Source: Adenanthera pavonina (taxonomy: Eukaryota > Streptophyta > Magnoliopsida > Fabales > Fabaceae). Taken from it: 64,000 bases of DNA. The translations under genes were made by a program, and so were the position numbers. The DNA lies in NCBI GenBank assembly GCA_026686845.1, contig JAIVEN010000009.1, positions 41,763,001-41,827,000 of the forward strand, read 5' to 3'. The notes beneath the pieces were generated by a model, which worked only from the letters and a program-made list of their open reading frames with translations, did no database searches and had not been told where the DNA came from. This document shows positions 48,751-58,985 of this stretch, piece by piece. Positions within the stretch are counted from its first letter, which is position 1; every line of letters begins with the position of its first letter.

Positions 48751-51700
48751 GAGAGAAATTAATCCTTATTATCAGTAAGAGATTTTCCTCATCTATGATT
48801 AAAATTTAGTGATAGCAAATTATTTTGTAAGGTTATTTTTTAATTATCAAATATTTCCTCCATTTTTTAAATTTTAAAATAATATTAATTATTAGTTTTT
48901 CAACTATTCCTTTATATGTCATTTTAAAAATTAAAAAATAACATTAATTATACTTTCCTGTTCATCTATTTGTTTGAAGTCATAATAAAATATTTAATAA
49001 AATTTTAGCATATTAATTATATTTCTTATTCTAAATCCAAGTCAAAGTGAATCATTCACAATATGACTTGTAGCAAAATATGTAGTCATAATAAACTATA
49101 ATCAATTTTCATTTTTTATTGGCTCATTAAATATCGTATATGTTTCAAACATGAATATTTAATTTATCGCCAAGTTGACAATTCAGATTAATTTTAACGC
49201 TTAAATCTCCTCTACAATAAAAGACCTTTCACTTTCACACATATTAGCTTTTTTATAATACTACCATTCTAGTATTCCCTTTTCCAAAAAAAAAAAACCC
49301 ATTGATCTTGAAACTTGAAAACGTTTCTCTTTCGAAAATTGAGAGTCAACGCACAAAAATTATTTAGTAAGAAAAGAAAAACTAACTTCTGGTCTGGTGC
49401 AAAGAAAAAACAAAAAAGCAATGTAAAAACAATAATATCAAAAGTAAATAAAAAATTTAAACACTACTTTTTTTTTGTTAACTAGTATGCAACCCCTGCA
49501 ATGTATGGGTATTACATTAATCTTTCAAATTAACAACAGAAATACATAATTATAGTTAATAAAACTAATCATCATATTAAATTATTATGTTACATAAAAA
49601 TTTTAAAAGGTAATTATTAAAATAAATTATTTAATCCATATCAAATAAATAAGATTTAGTATCAAATTAAATAAACAATAACATATACAGGGTACACAAT
49701 AAAACTTAATCAAATAAGTTGTTAAATATTTCTCTATACATAATATTAGAGATTGTATTTTTTGCCTGTCTTTCTCATCAAAAAATAATATCTTCAAACA
49801 TTCTCTACTACACACACAAAATACTGTAATATACAATTAATCATGCATAAATACAGGCTTCAGCAAGTTATATGAAAATTTTAAAATGTTTTAATTGTTA
49901 AAATAAGTTACTTAAATCCAAATTAAGCTTTCCAGCTATATGTGTTAAATTTTCAATTTGTTTATTACCATCTAAGAATGATAAAAAAGTCAAACTATTT
50001 AGTATGTATTAAATAATATTTAGGAATTAAATATAAAATAGACAATAATATACAGGATACATATAACAAACCTAATTGCATAATTTGTGGAATATTTCTC
50101 TAAATATAGCATTAAAGGTATATCTTTTGTATAATGATCCTCATTAATAATCAAAATTGCTAGGATCCAATATATAACTTCTATTATATCATAGACGTAT
50201 TTTTTATTATTGTCTAACATTCAAGCACATAGCATGCTTTAAGAAAGTAAGGATATATATCACAAACCATTCTAATATCCTTATATATGTGAAGTACAAC
50301 ATTTTCAAAGAAAAATTTGTTTACCATTGCATTTTGATAATTTTGAATTTATATCTTACTTGTGGTTGATTAAATTATTTAATTGGTTCTACTTGTAATT
50401 TATAATTGGTTGACTTGATTGATTGGTTGACTTGTAATCTCTAATGGATCAAATTATTTAACTCATTCAACATATAATTTATAATAGATTCTTCTGTTAT
50501 TTCGTACAATTAGTTGACTTATAATCAGTTGACTCATCTAACCTGTGACCTATAGTGAATTAAATTATTTAACTTGTTCGACCCATATCTTATAATATAT
50601 TCATCAGTTTAATTAATATATTGATACATTCAACCATTATAAAGACCTTACTATTAATTATTTTACATACTACAAAGACATATTTTAACCCTTAATATTT
50701 GAATAAAATATTTAAATTGTTTAATTTGATTGTTAAAGGTTGAAATTCCAATTCAAAATTTTAAAAAATAAATTAATTAATCTACTCAAGAAAAAAATCC
50801 AATTATTCATTTAAGGGAACAAAATATATACATCTCAATCTAACATAATCAAAGGTTAGTAAAAAGAAAATAATAACATAATCAATTAACATTAAACTAT
50901 CAACAAATACACCAATAATAATTTTGATAAAAAAATGTTTCCTTATGACCATGAGTGAGAATAAATTTTTATACAAATTTTTTTATAAAAATTTCATATA
51001 ATTTTTTTTTGGTATACCAAAATTTCATATAACTTTTATTTTACTTTAACATGCCTTAAACTTTCACTAAATTATGAAAAATTAATCAATATTTAATAAT
51101 TATTAAAAAAATTTATATAGCTATTATATCAAACATATCAATTTAATTATAATAGATTTTAAGCATTCCAATTTTAGAGCTTTGAATGCCTACAGCTAGT
51201 CAAGAATAATGAGGGATAGGATAGACTAATTAACTTTCTAATAAGCTAAAATTTGTATAGTCTAGTCTACTAAGTACAAACTGATGGGCTAAATGGGTTA
51301 GCCCACTTTCCATGTTTTTAATAAATAATTTTAAACATAATATTAATTTTTAGACTTTTAAGTATGGAAAATAATATTTCAATTTTTTTTCCAATTCTTC
51401 AATTTCTATTTAAAAAAAACTTTAATTAGTCACCTAATATATAAAAGAAAAGTTTAATTATTGAAACATCATCTTCAACACAAAAGATTATAAAAAAAAA
51501 AGAAATACTAAAATTATGTTATATCTCACATCATCATCATTAGAAATATTTTGCTATGAAAATAAATTTGCTTCTTATCCTTGATTAGATGTACACCCGT
51601 GTAATGCACATATTCATTAGGTAAGTCTAAAAAAATGAATATTTGAAAAAAATTTACATATAACAAAACATTAACAAATAACAATAACATTTTTATAGAA

Positions 51701-51798
51701 AATTTAGTAATTGTACTTGTGTCATGCATAGATATTATTATCATATGTACTAAATACTTTATAATAAGAAGTAATTTTAGTAAAAAAGTTTTTAGTGT
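48751..51798. other. AT-rich intergenic DNA
   Basis: No supported gene. Repeated short phrases such as TTGACTTG/TTGATTGG and AATTATTTAAC occur near 50340-50600. Open frames are short and AT-driven. Confidence 0.5.
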
Positions 51799-51937
51799 AA
51801 TAATAAATGTGAGAAGCATTAAATATGTCAAAATTTATGATGCAACAAAATAAGTGAAGAAAATTATACATATTTAAACAATAAATAAATCAATAAATAG
51901 AAGTATAAGTGAAAAAATAATGTTAATAGCCAATAAA

Positions 51938-52110
51938 GGTTGATTTAGTTAGTAAAAGTGTGACTCATACCTCATATTGACGTGGATTCGAATGTCGCTA
52001 CCAATATGAGGACCTCGTTGGTAGGTAATTTATAAGTTTTCATATAAGCGCTTTTTAAACTTTAAAGTTTGCCTTAACTCTAATAGCCTTCAAGACTCAA
52101 CTCATTTAAA
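51938..52110 (+). mobile_element. tRNA-derived SINE-like segment, copy 1
   Basis: Contains a Pol III box A-like TTAGTTAGTAAAAGTG and a box B-like GGATTCGAATG about 30 nt downstream, then a body ending in an A-rich stretch. This is the layout of plant tRNA-related SINEs. Confidence 0.65.
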
Positions 52111-52254
52111 TTTTCAAATACCCAAAGAACAAAAAAAAAATATTAGCAATATAATATACATTATATTCATCTTCTAATATATTAATTCTAATGATATTTT
52201 AAATAAATTATTGAAGAATATTGCTTTTCTTGTCTTCTTTTTTTTCCTCGTATT

Positions 52255-52382
52255 CTACCAACTCCTCCTCTTCTTATTATAAAGTATTTAGTAAAGATGA
52301 TAATAATATCGGTGCCATCTACCAGCTCCTCCTCTTCTTATTATAAAGTATTTGGTAAAGATGATAATAATATCTATGCATG
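52255..52382. repeat. 64-bp duplication inside unit copy 1
   Basis: CTACCAACTCCTCCTCTTC and CTACCAGCTCCTCCTCTTC each lead into TATTATAAAGTATTT and AAAGATGATAATAATATC. Units 2 and 3 have one copy each. Confidence 0.9.
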
Positions 52383-52579
52383 GCAAGAGTATAATTACTT
52401 AATTTTCAATAAAAATGTTACTGCTATTTGTTAGTGTTTCATTATAATAATAAATGTAAGAAGTATCGAATATGTCAAAGTTTACAATGCAACAAAATAA
52501 GTGAAGAAAATTATACATATTTAGACAACAAATAAATCAATAAATAGGAGTATAAGTGAAAAAATAACATTAATAGCCA

Positions 52580-52760
52580 ATAAATGTTGATTTAGTTAGT
52601 ACAAGTGTAACTCATGCCTTCTATAGGTGTAGGTTCGAATGTTGCTACCAATATAAGGGTCTCATTGGTAGGTAATTTATAAGTTCTCCTGTAAGCACTA
52701 TTTAAACTTTAAGGTTTGTCGCAACTCTAATAGTCATCAAGACCCAACTCATTTAAATTT
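52580..52760 (+). mobile_element. tRNA-derived SINE-like segment, copy 2
   Basis: Box A-like TTAGTTAGTACAAGTG and box B-like GGTTCGAATGT. Otherwise as copy 1. Confidence 0.65.
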
Positions 52761-52876
52761 TTAAATACCTAAAAAACAAAAAAAATAATATTAGCAATAT
52801 AATACCATCAAGACCCAACTCATTTAAATTTTCAAATACCTAAAAAACAAAAAAAATAATATTAGCAATATAATAT
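52735..52876. repeat. 71-bp duplication inside unit copy 2
   Basis: CATCAAGACCCAACTCAT and the following A-rich tail are present twice in a row, at 52735 and 52806. The other units have one copy. Confidence 0.9.
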
Positions 52877-53237
52877 ACATCACATGCCTCTTCTAATATA
52901 TTGATTCTTATGATATTTCAAGTAAATTATTGAAGAAGATTGCATTCTTTGTCTTTTTTTTCCTCGTATTCTATCAGCTCCTCTTCTTCTTATTATAAAG
53001 TATTTAGTAAAGATGCTAATAATATCTATGCATGGCACAATTACAATTACTTAATTTTCAATAAAAACGTTATTGTTATTTGTCAGTATTTTCATTATAA
53101 TAATAAATGTGAGAAGTATTGAATATGTCAAAGTTTACAGTGCAACAAAATAAGTGAGGAACATTATATATATTTAGATAACAAATAAATCAACAAATAG
53201 GAGTTAAAGTGAAAAAATAACATTAATAGTCAATGAA

Positions 53238-53410
53238 GGTTGATTTAGTTAGTAAAAGTGTGACTCATACCTTATATATAGGTGTGGGTTCGAATGTCAC
53301 TGTCAATATAAGGATCTTGTTGATAGATAATTTATAAGTTCTCATGTAATCACTCTTTAAACTTTAAAACTTATCTTAATTTTAATAGCCCTCGAGACCC
53401 AACTTATTTA
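53238..53410 (+). mobile_element. tRNA-derived SINE-like segment, copy 3
   Basis: Box A-like TTAGTTAGTAAAAGTG and box B-like GGGTTCGAATGTC. It ends near the AATTTTTAAATATCC A-rich tail. Confidence 0.65.
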
Positions 53411-53539
53411 AATTTTTAAATATCCAAAAAATAAAAAAAAATATTAGCAATATAATAGACATTACATTTCTCTCATAATATATTGATTCTTATAATATTT
53501 CAAGTAAAATATTGGAGAAGATTGCATTTTTTGTTTTCT

Positions 53540-53805
53540 TTTTTCACCTCATATTCTACCAACTCCTTTGCTTCTTCATTCTCCACTTTTTCATCCTCCC
53601 TTCTCCTTATCCTCTAATTCTTCCTCTTCCCCTTTCCCTTCTTCTTCTTCTTCTTCTCCATCCTTATTTTTTTCTTACTCCTCCTCTTCTTTTTATTTCC
53701 TTCTTCCTCTTCATCTTTATTTTTGTCTTCTTTCTACTCTTTTTCTTCCTTTTTTTCTTCCCATTCTTCTTATTTCTCTTCGTTTTCTTCTTCTTACTCC
53801 TAAAT
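53540..53805. repeat. Polypyrimidine tract with (TTC)n
   Basis: Almost pure C/T for 250 bp, with TTCTTCTTC near 53640. It keeps two long open frames of S, F, L and P residues, which is a composition effect. Confidence 0.9.
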
Positions 53806-55575
53806 TGAATTTTTGAGATTGTGTAATCTTCTCCATCTATGCACCATATTTATCATTTTCTTTTGACATGCTTTATAAAATGTTTTATCAAGTCTTTATT
53901 TATGATCTCCTGTGATTTTTGATTGATGTCGAATGAAACTTGGAAAATCCTGATTCTATATTAGTTTGAATATATAGGAGATTTCTTATTTTCTTGAAAA
54001 ATTTAAATATTTTGGATTAATGAAAAATTTCAAGTTTGTATGATTGATTTTGTATTTTAAGTTCTAAAATTTGAATTTGGAACATTCTGTTTTTGTTTTG
54101 TTCCTGTAAATCAAAATAAACTTTTTTTCCAAGTATAAATTTATGTCATTATGGGAAGGATTTACTGCGTTTGGATTTGTAGTTGTACTAGGTTTATTGC
54201 TTACTATCAAGATGGAGATTGAGATTATAGAAAATATCTCACAATTGGAGTTACAAGTTAGAAGTATAGTGCATATATTGTTTATTTGTATTAGAATTAT
54301 ATATATGTATATAGATAAATAAGTAAGTAACAACTATGGACATAAATTGACATTTGCCACAATTTTTACTTTGGAATCTCTGCTTTAGAATTATGTTTGG
54401 AGTTGAGACCTCTTATTTCATGTTATATTTTGAAATTTAAAACACCAAATCTAATTAAATTCTTTTAATTATAACCAATATTTATCATTTTTATAACTCT
54501 TATATGTTCTAATTTTTTTTAAAAAAAAGCTTAAAAATAATATAAATTTAAATGTTATAAGAAGTATTATAATTTTTTAAATTAAAAATTATATTTTAAA
54601 TATCTATCACAACTAATTATATCATTTATGTACATGTTTTAATTCATTCAATAATTAATTATATCTATTCTTATATAATTTATTTTTGTGTTTTAATTTT
54701 TTTAGAATTCTTTTTAAAATCTTTTAAATTCAAATGTTCAAAGAACCATTATATTTTATATATATATATATATATATAAATAGATAACCTATATGGATAT
54801 CTTTAGCGTAATTCTAGTGCTTTAATTGAAGTTTATCACAATTTCGTGTTTCAAAATCTTTACCTCAAAATTAGGTTTGGGATTGAGACCTATTATTTCA
54901 TATTATATTTTGAATTTTAAAGTATTAAATCTAATTAGATTCTTTTAATTATAACTAATATTTATCTTTTTAATAAATCTTATTATCTGAAAAGTTAGGC
55001 TTGTGATTTGTAATTATTTCTTTTAAAATTATCTGAAAAGTTAGGCTTGTGATTTAAACAGATGGAGAGATATAAATGATTAGAATATAAATTCAACCGA
55101 TTATACTTTGAATGATTAATAAAAAAATATTCATTTATAAAAATAGGAAAATAATAATTTATTCAAATATTAAAATCAATCAGATTATTCAAATTTATTT
55201 TAATTGTTATACTTTTTACACTAAATTAACTTCTTTTCACAGCATTGGTGTTTTACAATTTCAAAAGAAATGTCTTACAAACTTGAAACAGTTTCTGATT
55301 TTGAGAAGCAGAACGAAAATCCTTGATTAAAAGGAGAAGTAACCTCGATATTAAAAAGGGGCTGGACGAAAATCTTGAATTAATTCTGCTAATGGACCAA
55401 CACTTTAAGGTCATTAACCTATAAAAAATTTAAACAAAAATTACTAAAATACTCTTAATCAGTGTAAAATGAAAAAATATGACTGTAAAAAATTAAAACA
55501 ATTATATAAATCCTTTGAAGATGAGTGTTAAAAACTAAGCATGGGAGTTGAAATTTGTAAATAATTTTTTTTTCA
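53806..55575. other. AT-rich intergenic DNA with paired blocks
   Basis: A segment near 54360-54500 (GGAATCTCTGCTTTAG..., GGTTTGGAGTTGAGACC-like) recurs at 54840-54980, so the region holds a diverged ~480-bp duplication. An (AT)n run lies at 54757-54778. No gene is supported. Confidence 0.5.
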
Positions 55576-55579
55576 TCAA

Positions 55580-55862
55580 TTTGAAATGGAAAAGATGAAT
55601 GTAAAAATATGAAATAATAGTGTAAAATTATTGAAGATGGGTGCTAAAAACTAAGAGTTAGAATTGAAATTTGTAAGTGAATTTTCATCTATCAATATGA
55701 AGTAAGGAAAGATGGATGTTAAAAACTAAAAATTCTAAACAAAATTTCACTTACAAATTTCAATGATCGCACCTAACTTTTAACAATTATCTTCAGGAAT
55801 TTTACATTACTATTTTAGTTTTTAACATTTGTCTTTCCTTATCTCATTATGATAATGATAAA
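55580..55862. repeat. Imperfect inverted-repeat (hairpin) unit
   Basis: The left arm 55580-55690 (includes GTAAAATTATTGAAG and TTGAAATTTGTAAGTGAA) is matched in inverted order by 55738-55862 (TTCACTTACAAATTTCAA, CTTCAGGAATTTTAC, GTTTTTAACATTTG). An extra direct copy of part of the arm lies at 55513-55580 and another in the loop. Confidence 0.7.
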
Positions 55863-55919
55863 GGAAAATTTATTTATAAATTTTAACTCTTACACTTGTT
55901 TCATAATATATATATATAT

Positions 55920-56915
55920 ATATATTCGAACCATAAAGAATATGTGTGACGGGATAACATTAAGTGTAAAAACTTTTGAAGGTAAAACAAAAAACTTTCC
56001 TATAAGAATATATTTACATTAATATTTTTCCTTAAGTTCGTACTTGTTTGATTTAATTTTGAATATTCTGATATAACATATACATGGGAGAATTCCTAAG
56101 TATATACTTTTCGCGGATAATATAGTCTTAATTAAGGACTTAAAAGAAGAGATTAATTCTAAACTTGAGTTATAAAGATACACTTTGAAATCAAAATATT
56201 CCGCTTGAGTAGAAGTAAAATGGAATATATGCATTACAAATTTAACAAGAGATCAGATAGAAACAATTTAGAAGTAAAACTTGGAGAGTAAATCATTCAA
56301 GAAGTATCACAGTTCAAGTATTTGGAGTTGATTTTGTAAAGTGATAGTGAAAAATAATGGGAATGTTATGTATATAATATAAGCTCTGTAATTAAAATGA
56401 AGAAAAGTTTCAAGAGTTATTTATAACCGTAAGGTACCTTCTAAGTTTAAAAGGAAATTTTATCAAAATGCTATAAGTCTAATGATACTATATAACAGTG
56501 AATGTTGGGCTTTAAAAGTGCAATAAAAGTATAAAATATGAGTATCAGAGATGTTAATATTGAAATGGATATATGGTCATACAAGAATTGATAAGATACA
56601 AAATGATTATATGTGATGAAAAATAAAAGTAATACCTATCGAAGAGAAAATGGTGAAAAATTATTTAAGGTGATTTGAGCATATATAAAAAATAGGATAC
56701 GAGAAGTCAGTAAAAAGAGTTGATTAAATAACTTGAAATCCTATTAAAAGATGGAGAGAAAAATAAAGAAGATACTATAAGAAATTATAAGGCATAACCT
56801 CTTGATAAATGATTTATCGAAAGAGATGATGTTTGATACAATCCATTAATATCGTATAATTCATGTAATTGACCACACTTAGTAAGACAAAACTAATATT
56901 ATTGTATGCTTGTTT
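55920..56915 (+). mobile_element. Degenerate RTE-type LINE, RT C-terminal relic
   Basis: Broken frames on the plus strand give the C-terminal pattern of plant RTE-like non-LTR RTs: an LFADN block where the family has the catalytic FADD, then ...ECWALKVQ, ILKWIYGHTRIDKIQ, PIEEKMVKN, WNPIKRW-like and LLINDLSKEM. The second catalytic Asp is replaced and there are several frame changes and stops, so it is inactive. The 5' part is missing. It would once have nicked target DNA and primed reverse transcription there. Confidence 0.75.
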
Positions 56916-56956
56916 CATAATGTTAATTTCCTTAAAACTTGAAAATTGAAATAGTT

Positions 56957-57050
56957 GTCTCTTCGGGGAAATCCGATAAAATTGGAATAATACAGAAAAA
57001 GATGAGCATGCCCCCTGCGTAAGGATGACACGCACAAATCGGCAAAGTTG
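56957..57050 (+). pseudogene. U6 snRNA-like sequence, degenerate
   Basis: Starts GTCTCTTCGGGGAAATCCG and continues ATAAAATTGGAATAATACAG, GATGAGCATG, CCCCTGCGTAAGGATGACAC and GCACAAATCG, matching plant U6 through most of its length. Differences include GGGGA(A)ATCC, ATGAGC for the family's TTAGC, and a lost 3' end. The normal plant U6 upstream element (TCCCACATCG) and properly placed TATA box are not visible, and the conserved 3' end with a T-run is altered. A retroposed or dead copy is most likely. Confidence 0.8.
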
Positions 57051-57638
57051 AAAGAGTTTCTGGTTTCAAGATTGAGAAACCATACAAAAATTCTGCAGTA
57101 AGAAAAGAAAGTTACTTTTTAATTTTTTTTATTAACGATTGAAAAGAAAAATTAAAAATAAAATCACGTATAATATTAATTTAGAAAAAATTGACATAAA
57201 ATACGTATAATTTTATTAAATTAAATTTACAAATTTATATTTTAGTTTTATATTCGGCTTTTTATGTCCATTGTCTTTCTTTCTTTTTCTTTCTTTTTTT
57301 GCCACTTTTTATATGCCTTTTCAGAGTTCATATATTTTCGATAAATCTCAAAATTTAGATTATAAGTCAATAGGCACATAAACCCAAAAAATAATAAATA
57401 AATAGTAATTTACATATAAACTATAAATACTAAATAAATTTTATGTACAATTTCTTTATCTCCTAGATGTTTATGCTATTTTAAGTTTAATTGCTCTTCG
57501 TGAATTATTCTACTAGTTCCTACATATGTATTTTAAAGGATTAATTAGTAAATTACCCACAATTAAAAAAAGAATAGGAATTAAACAATCAACGATGCTA
57601 GAGATTTTTATTTTACATAATCTATTAATTTTATTATT

Positions 57639-57875
57639 ACTCCTCCTTCTTTCTAAAAACTTTCGATTTGATGTTCCTTAATATACATAGCAATGGGTGA
57701 ATTAAAAATATATTTCATAAATCTACTACGCAAATATTCATAGTAATTTTTTAAAATTAATACTTTTAATTATTTTTTTAAAATAAGACTTTTAATTAAT
57801 CTTAACAATTTCTATTTTTCTTTTTTTCTGTATGTTTCGTTTAAAAGTACTTTTAAGAAATGAAGGAAGGGAGTA
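57639..57875. mobile_element. Stowaway-like MITE
   Basis: Starts TACTCCTCCTTCTTTC and ends GAAGGAAGGGAGTA, inverted to each other, with TA flanks. Length 237 bp. Confidence 0.7.
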
Positions 57876-58985
57876 TTTTCAATTGAAAATTTTATCTTAA
57901 AATGCTAATTAAAATTTTTATTTTATCTATTGTTCTATAGAAATTTAAAATTAAAATTTTATAAAAATAAAATTCAGACAACCTAATCTTAATTTGTGTG
58001 TATATTTACACAGAGAGGCATACTACTATCTAGAGATTCATCAACGTCATACACAGTACACGTGGTTTCAATCTGTGTGTCTGACTTTTGGGGCATTCAT
58101 TAAACGACAAAAATCCATGTCAAAATTCAGTTATTGATTCACTAAACGACCTGTTTTTCGTTTTCTCGCCTCTTCTCCATCGCATTCATGTTCTCTGCCA
58201 TCCCCGCCAAAAGTGTAACCCCAAACTCCATGACCCCCGTTTCTTCATCGGATACCACCGCACTCTCCGATTCAGAAACGAAATACCACTCTTCCCTTCT
58301 TCACTTCTCCAACGCTCAAAGTCATACGGAAATGGCTACCCCAAGCCGTTCAATTTTGATTTACTGTGGGCTTACATGTCTGCTTTTACCTAAACCGAAA
58401 CCCCCTTTTCTTCTGCATCCATTTACTTTCTCTTTTCTCTCTCTATACTAATTTTTCTTTGTTCCTTTTCTCTTTTTCAGTTTTGCATATTTGGAATCTT
58501 CTGCGGGTGGAAGGAATCGAAGACCTTCCGTTACAATGTGAACTTAATCATATCACTGCATCTCAATTATGGTATTTTCCTTTCACGCCATTCCTCACTC
58601 TCCTTATATTAAATCAATCTTGTCTGTATTTCACCGATTACCTGTTGTTTGGAGGATAAGGGAAAAAAAGGTCAAACTTCTATAATTACCCCAAAAAACA
58701 CCCCAAGAATCCAAATCTGAAATCCAGGTCTAGCATCAACGTGATCTGATTTTCTTACTTTCCCTTTATTTAGTTTTTACTTTTATGGCATTGACCCGTG
58801 GACGCTGAACCCTGTAAGTTAACTCCAAGTAGGCTACCGTGAAGGCTTGCCTTTGCTTGTTTGCTTGTGTATATATATATGTGCCCCTAGAATTCACAAA
58901 CCCGAGAAAGAGCACAAAGGGTAAAGGTAGAGAGAGTAGAAAGGTTTAGTCTCTGCTAGTGCATTTCCTCTGTGAGATTGAAAAG
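57876..58985. promoter_or_regulatory. Upstream region of the HD-ZIP IV gene
   Basis: A GC-richer stretch at 58140-58380 with open frames that I do not recognise is probably a leader exon or unrelated remnant. A TATATATATATGTG motif at 58869, about 115 bp before the ATG, is a candidate core promoter. The ~100-bp leader after it is purine-rich (GAGAAAGAGCACAAAGGG). Confidence 0.45.

Larger units (their letters stand above)
51799..53580 (+). repeat. Three tandem copies of a ~650-bp unit
   Basis: The phrase ATAATAAATGTGAGAAGC and what follows recur at about 51799, 52448 and 53100. Downstream parts of the unit (SINE body, then CTTTTTTTCCTCGTATTCTA) recur in the same order. Spacing is about 650 bp each time. 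The third copy runs into the polypyrimidine tract at 53540. Copies differ by scattered substitutions and local duplications. Confidence 0.88.

Noticed and set aside
53512..53816. 98- and 82-codon frames of F, L, P and S
   Set aside because: They are translations of a near-pure C/T tract.
56957..57050. Functional U6 snRNA gene
   Set aside because: The normal upstream element and TATA box are not visible, and the sequence has several changes including the 3' end.
58088..58659. Open frames before the HD-ZIP gene
   Set aside because: No recognised domain, overlapping frames and a position in the presumed leader/promoter region. Kept only as part of the upstream region.
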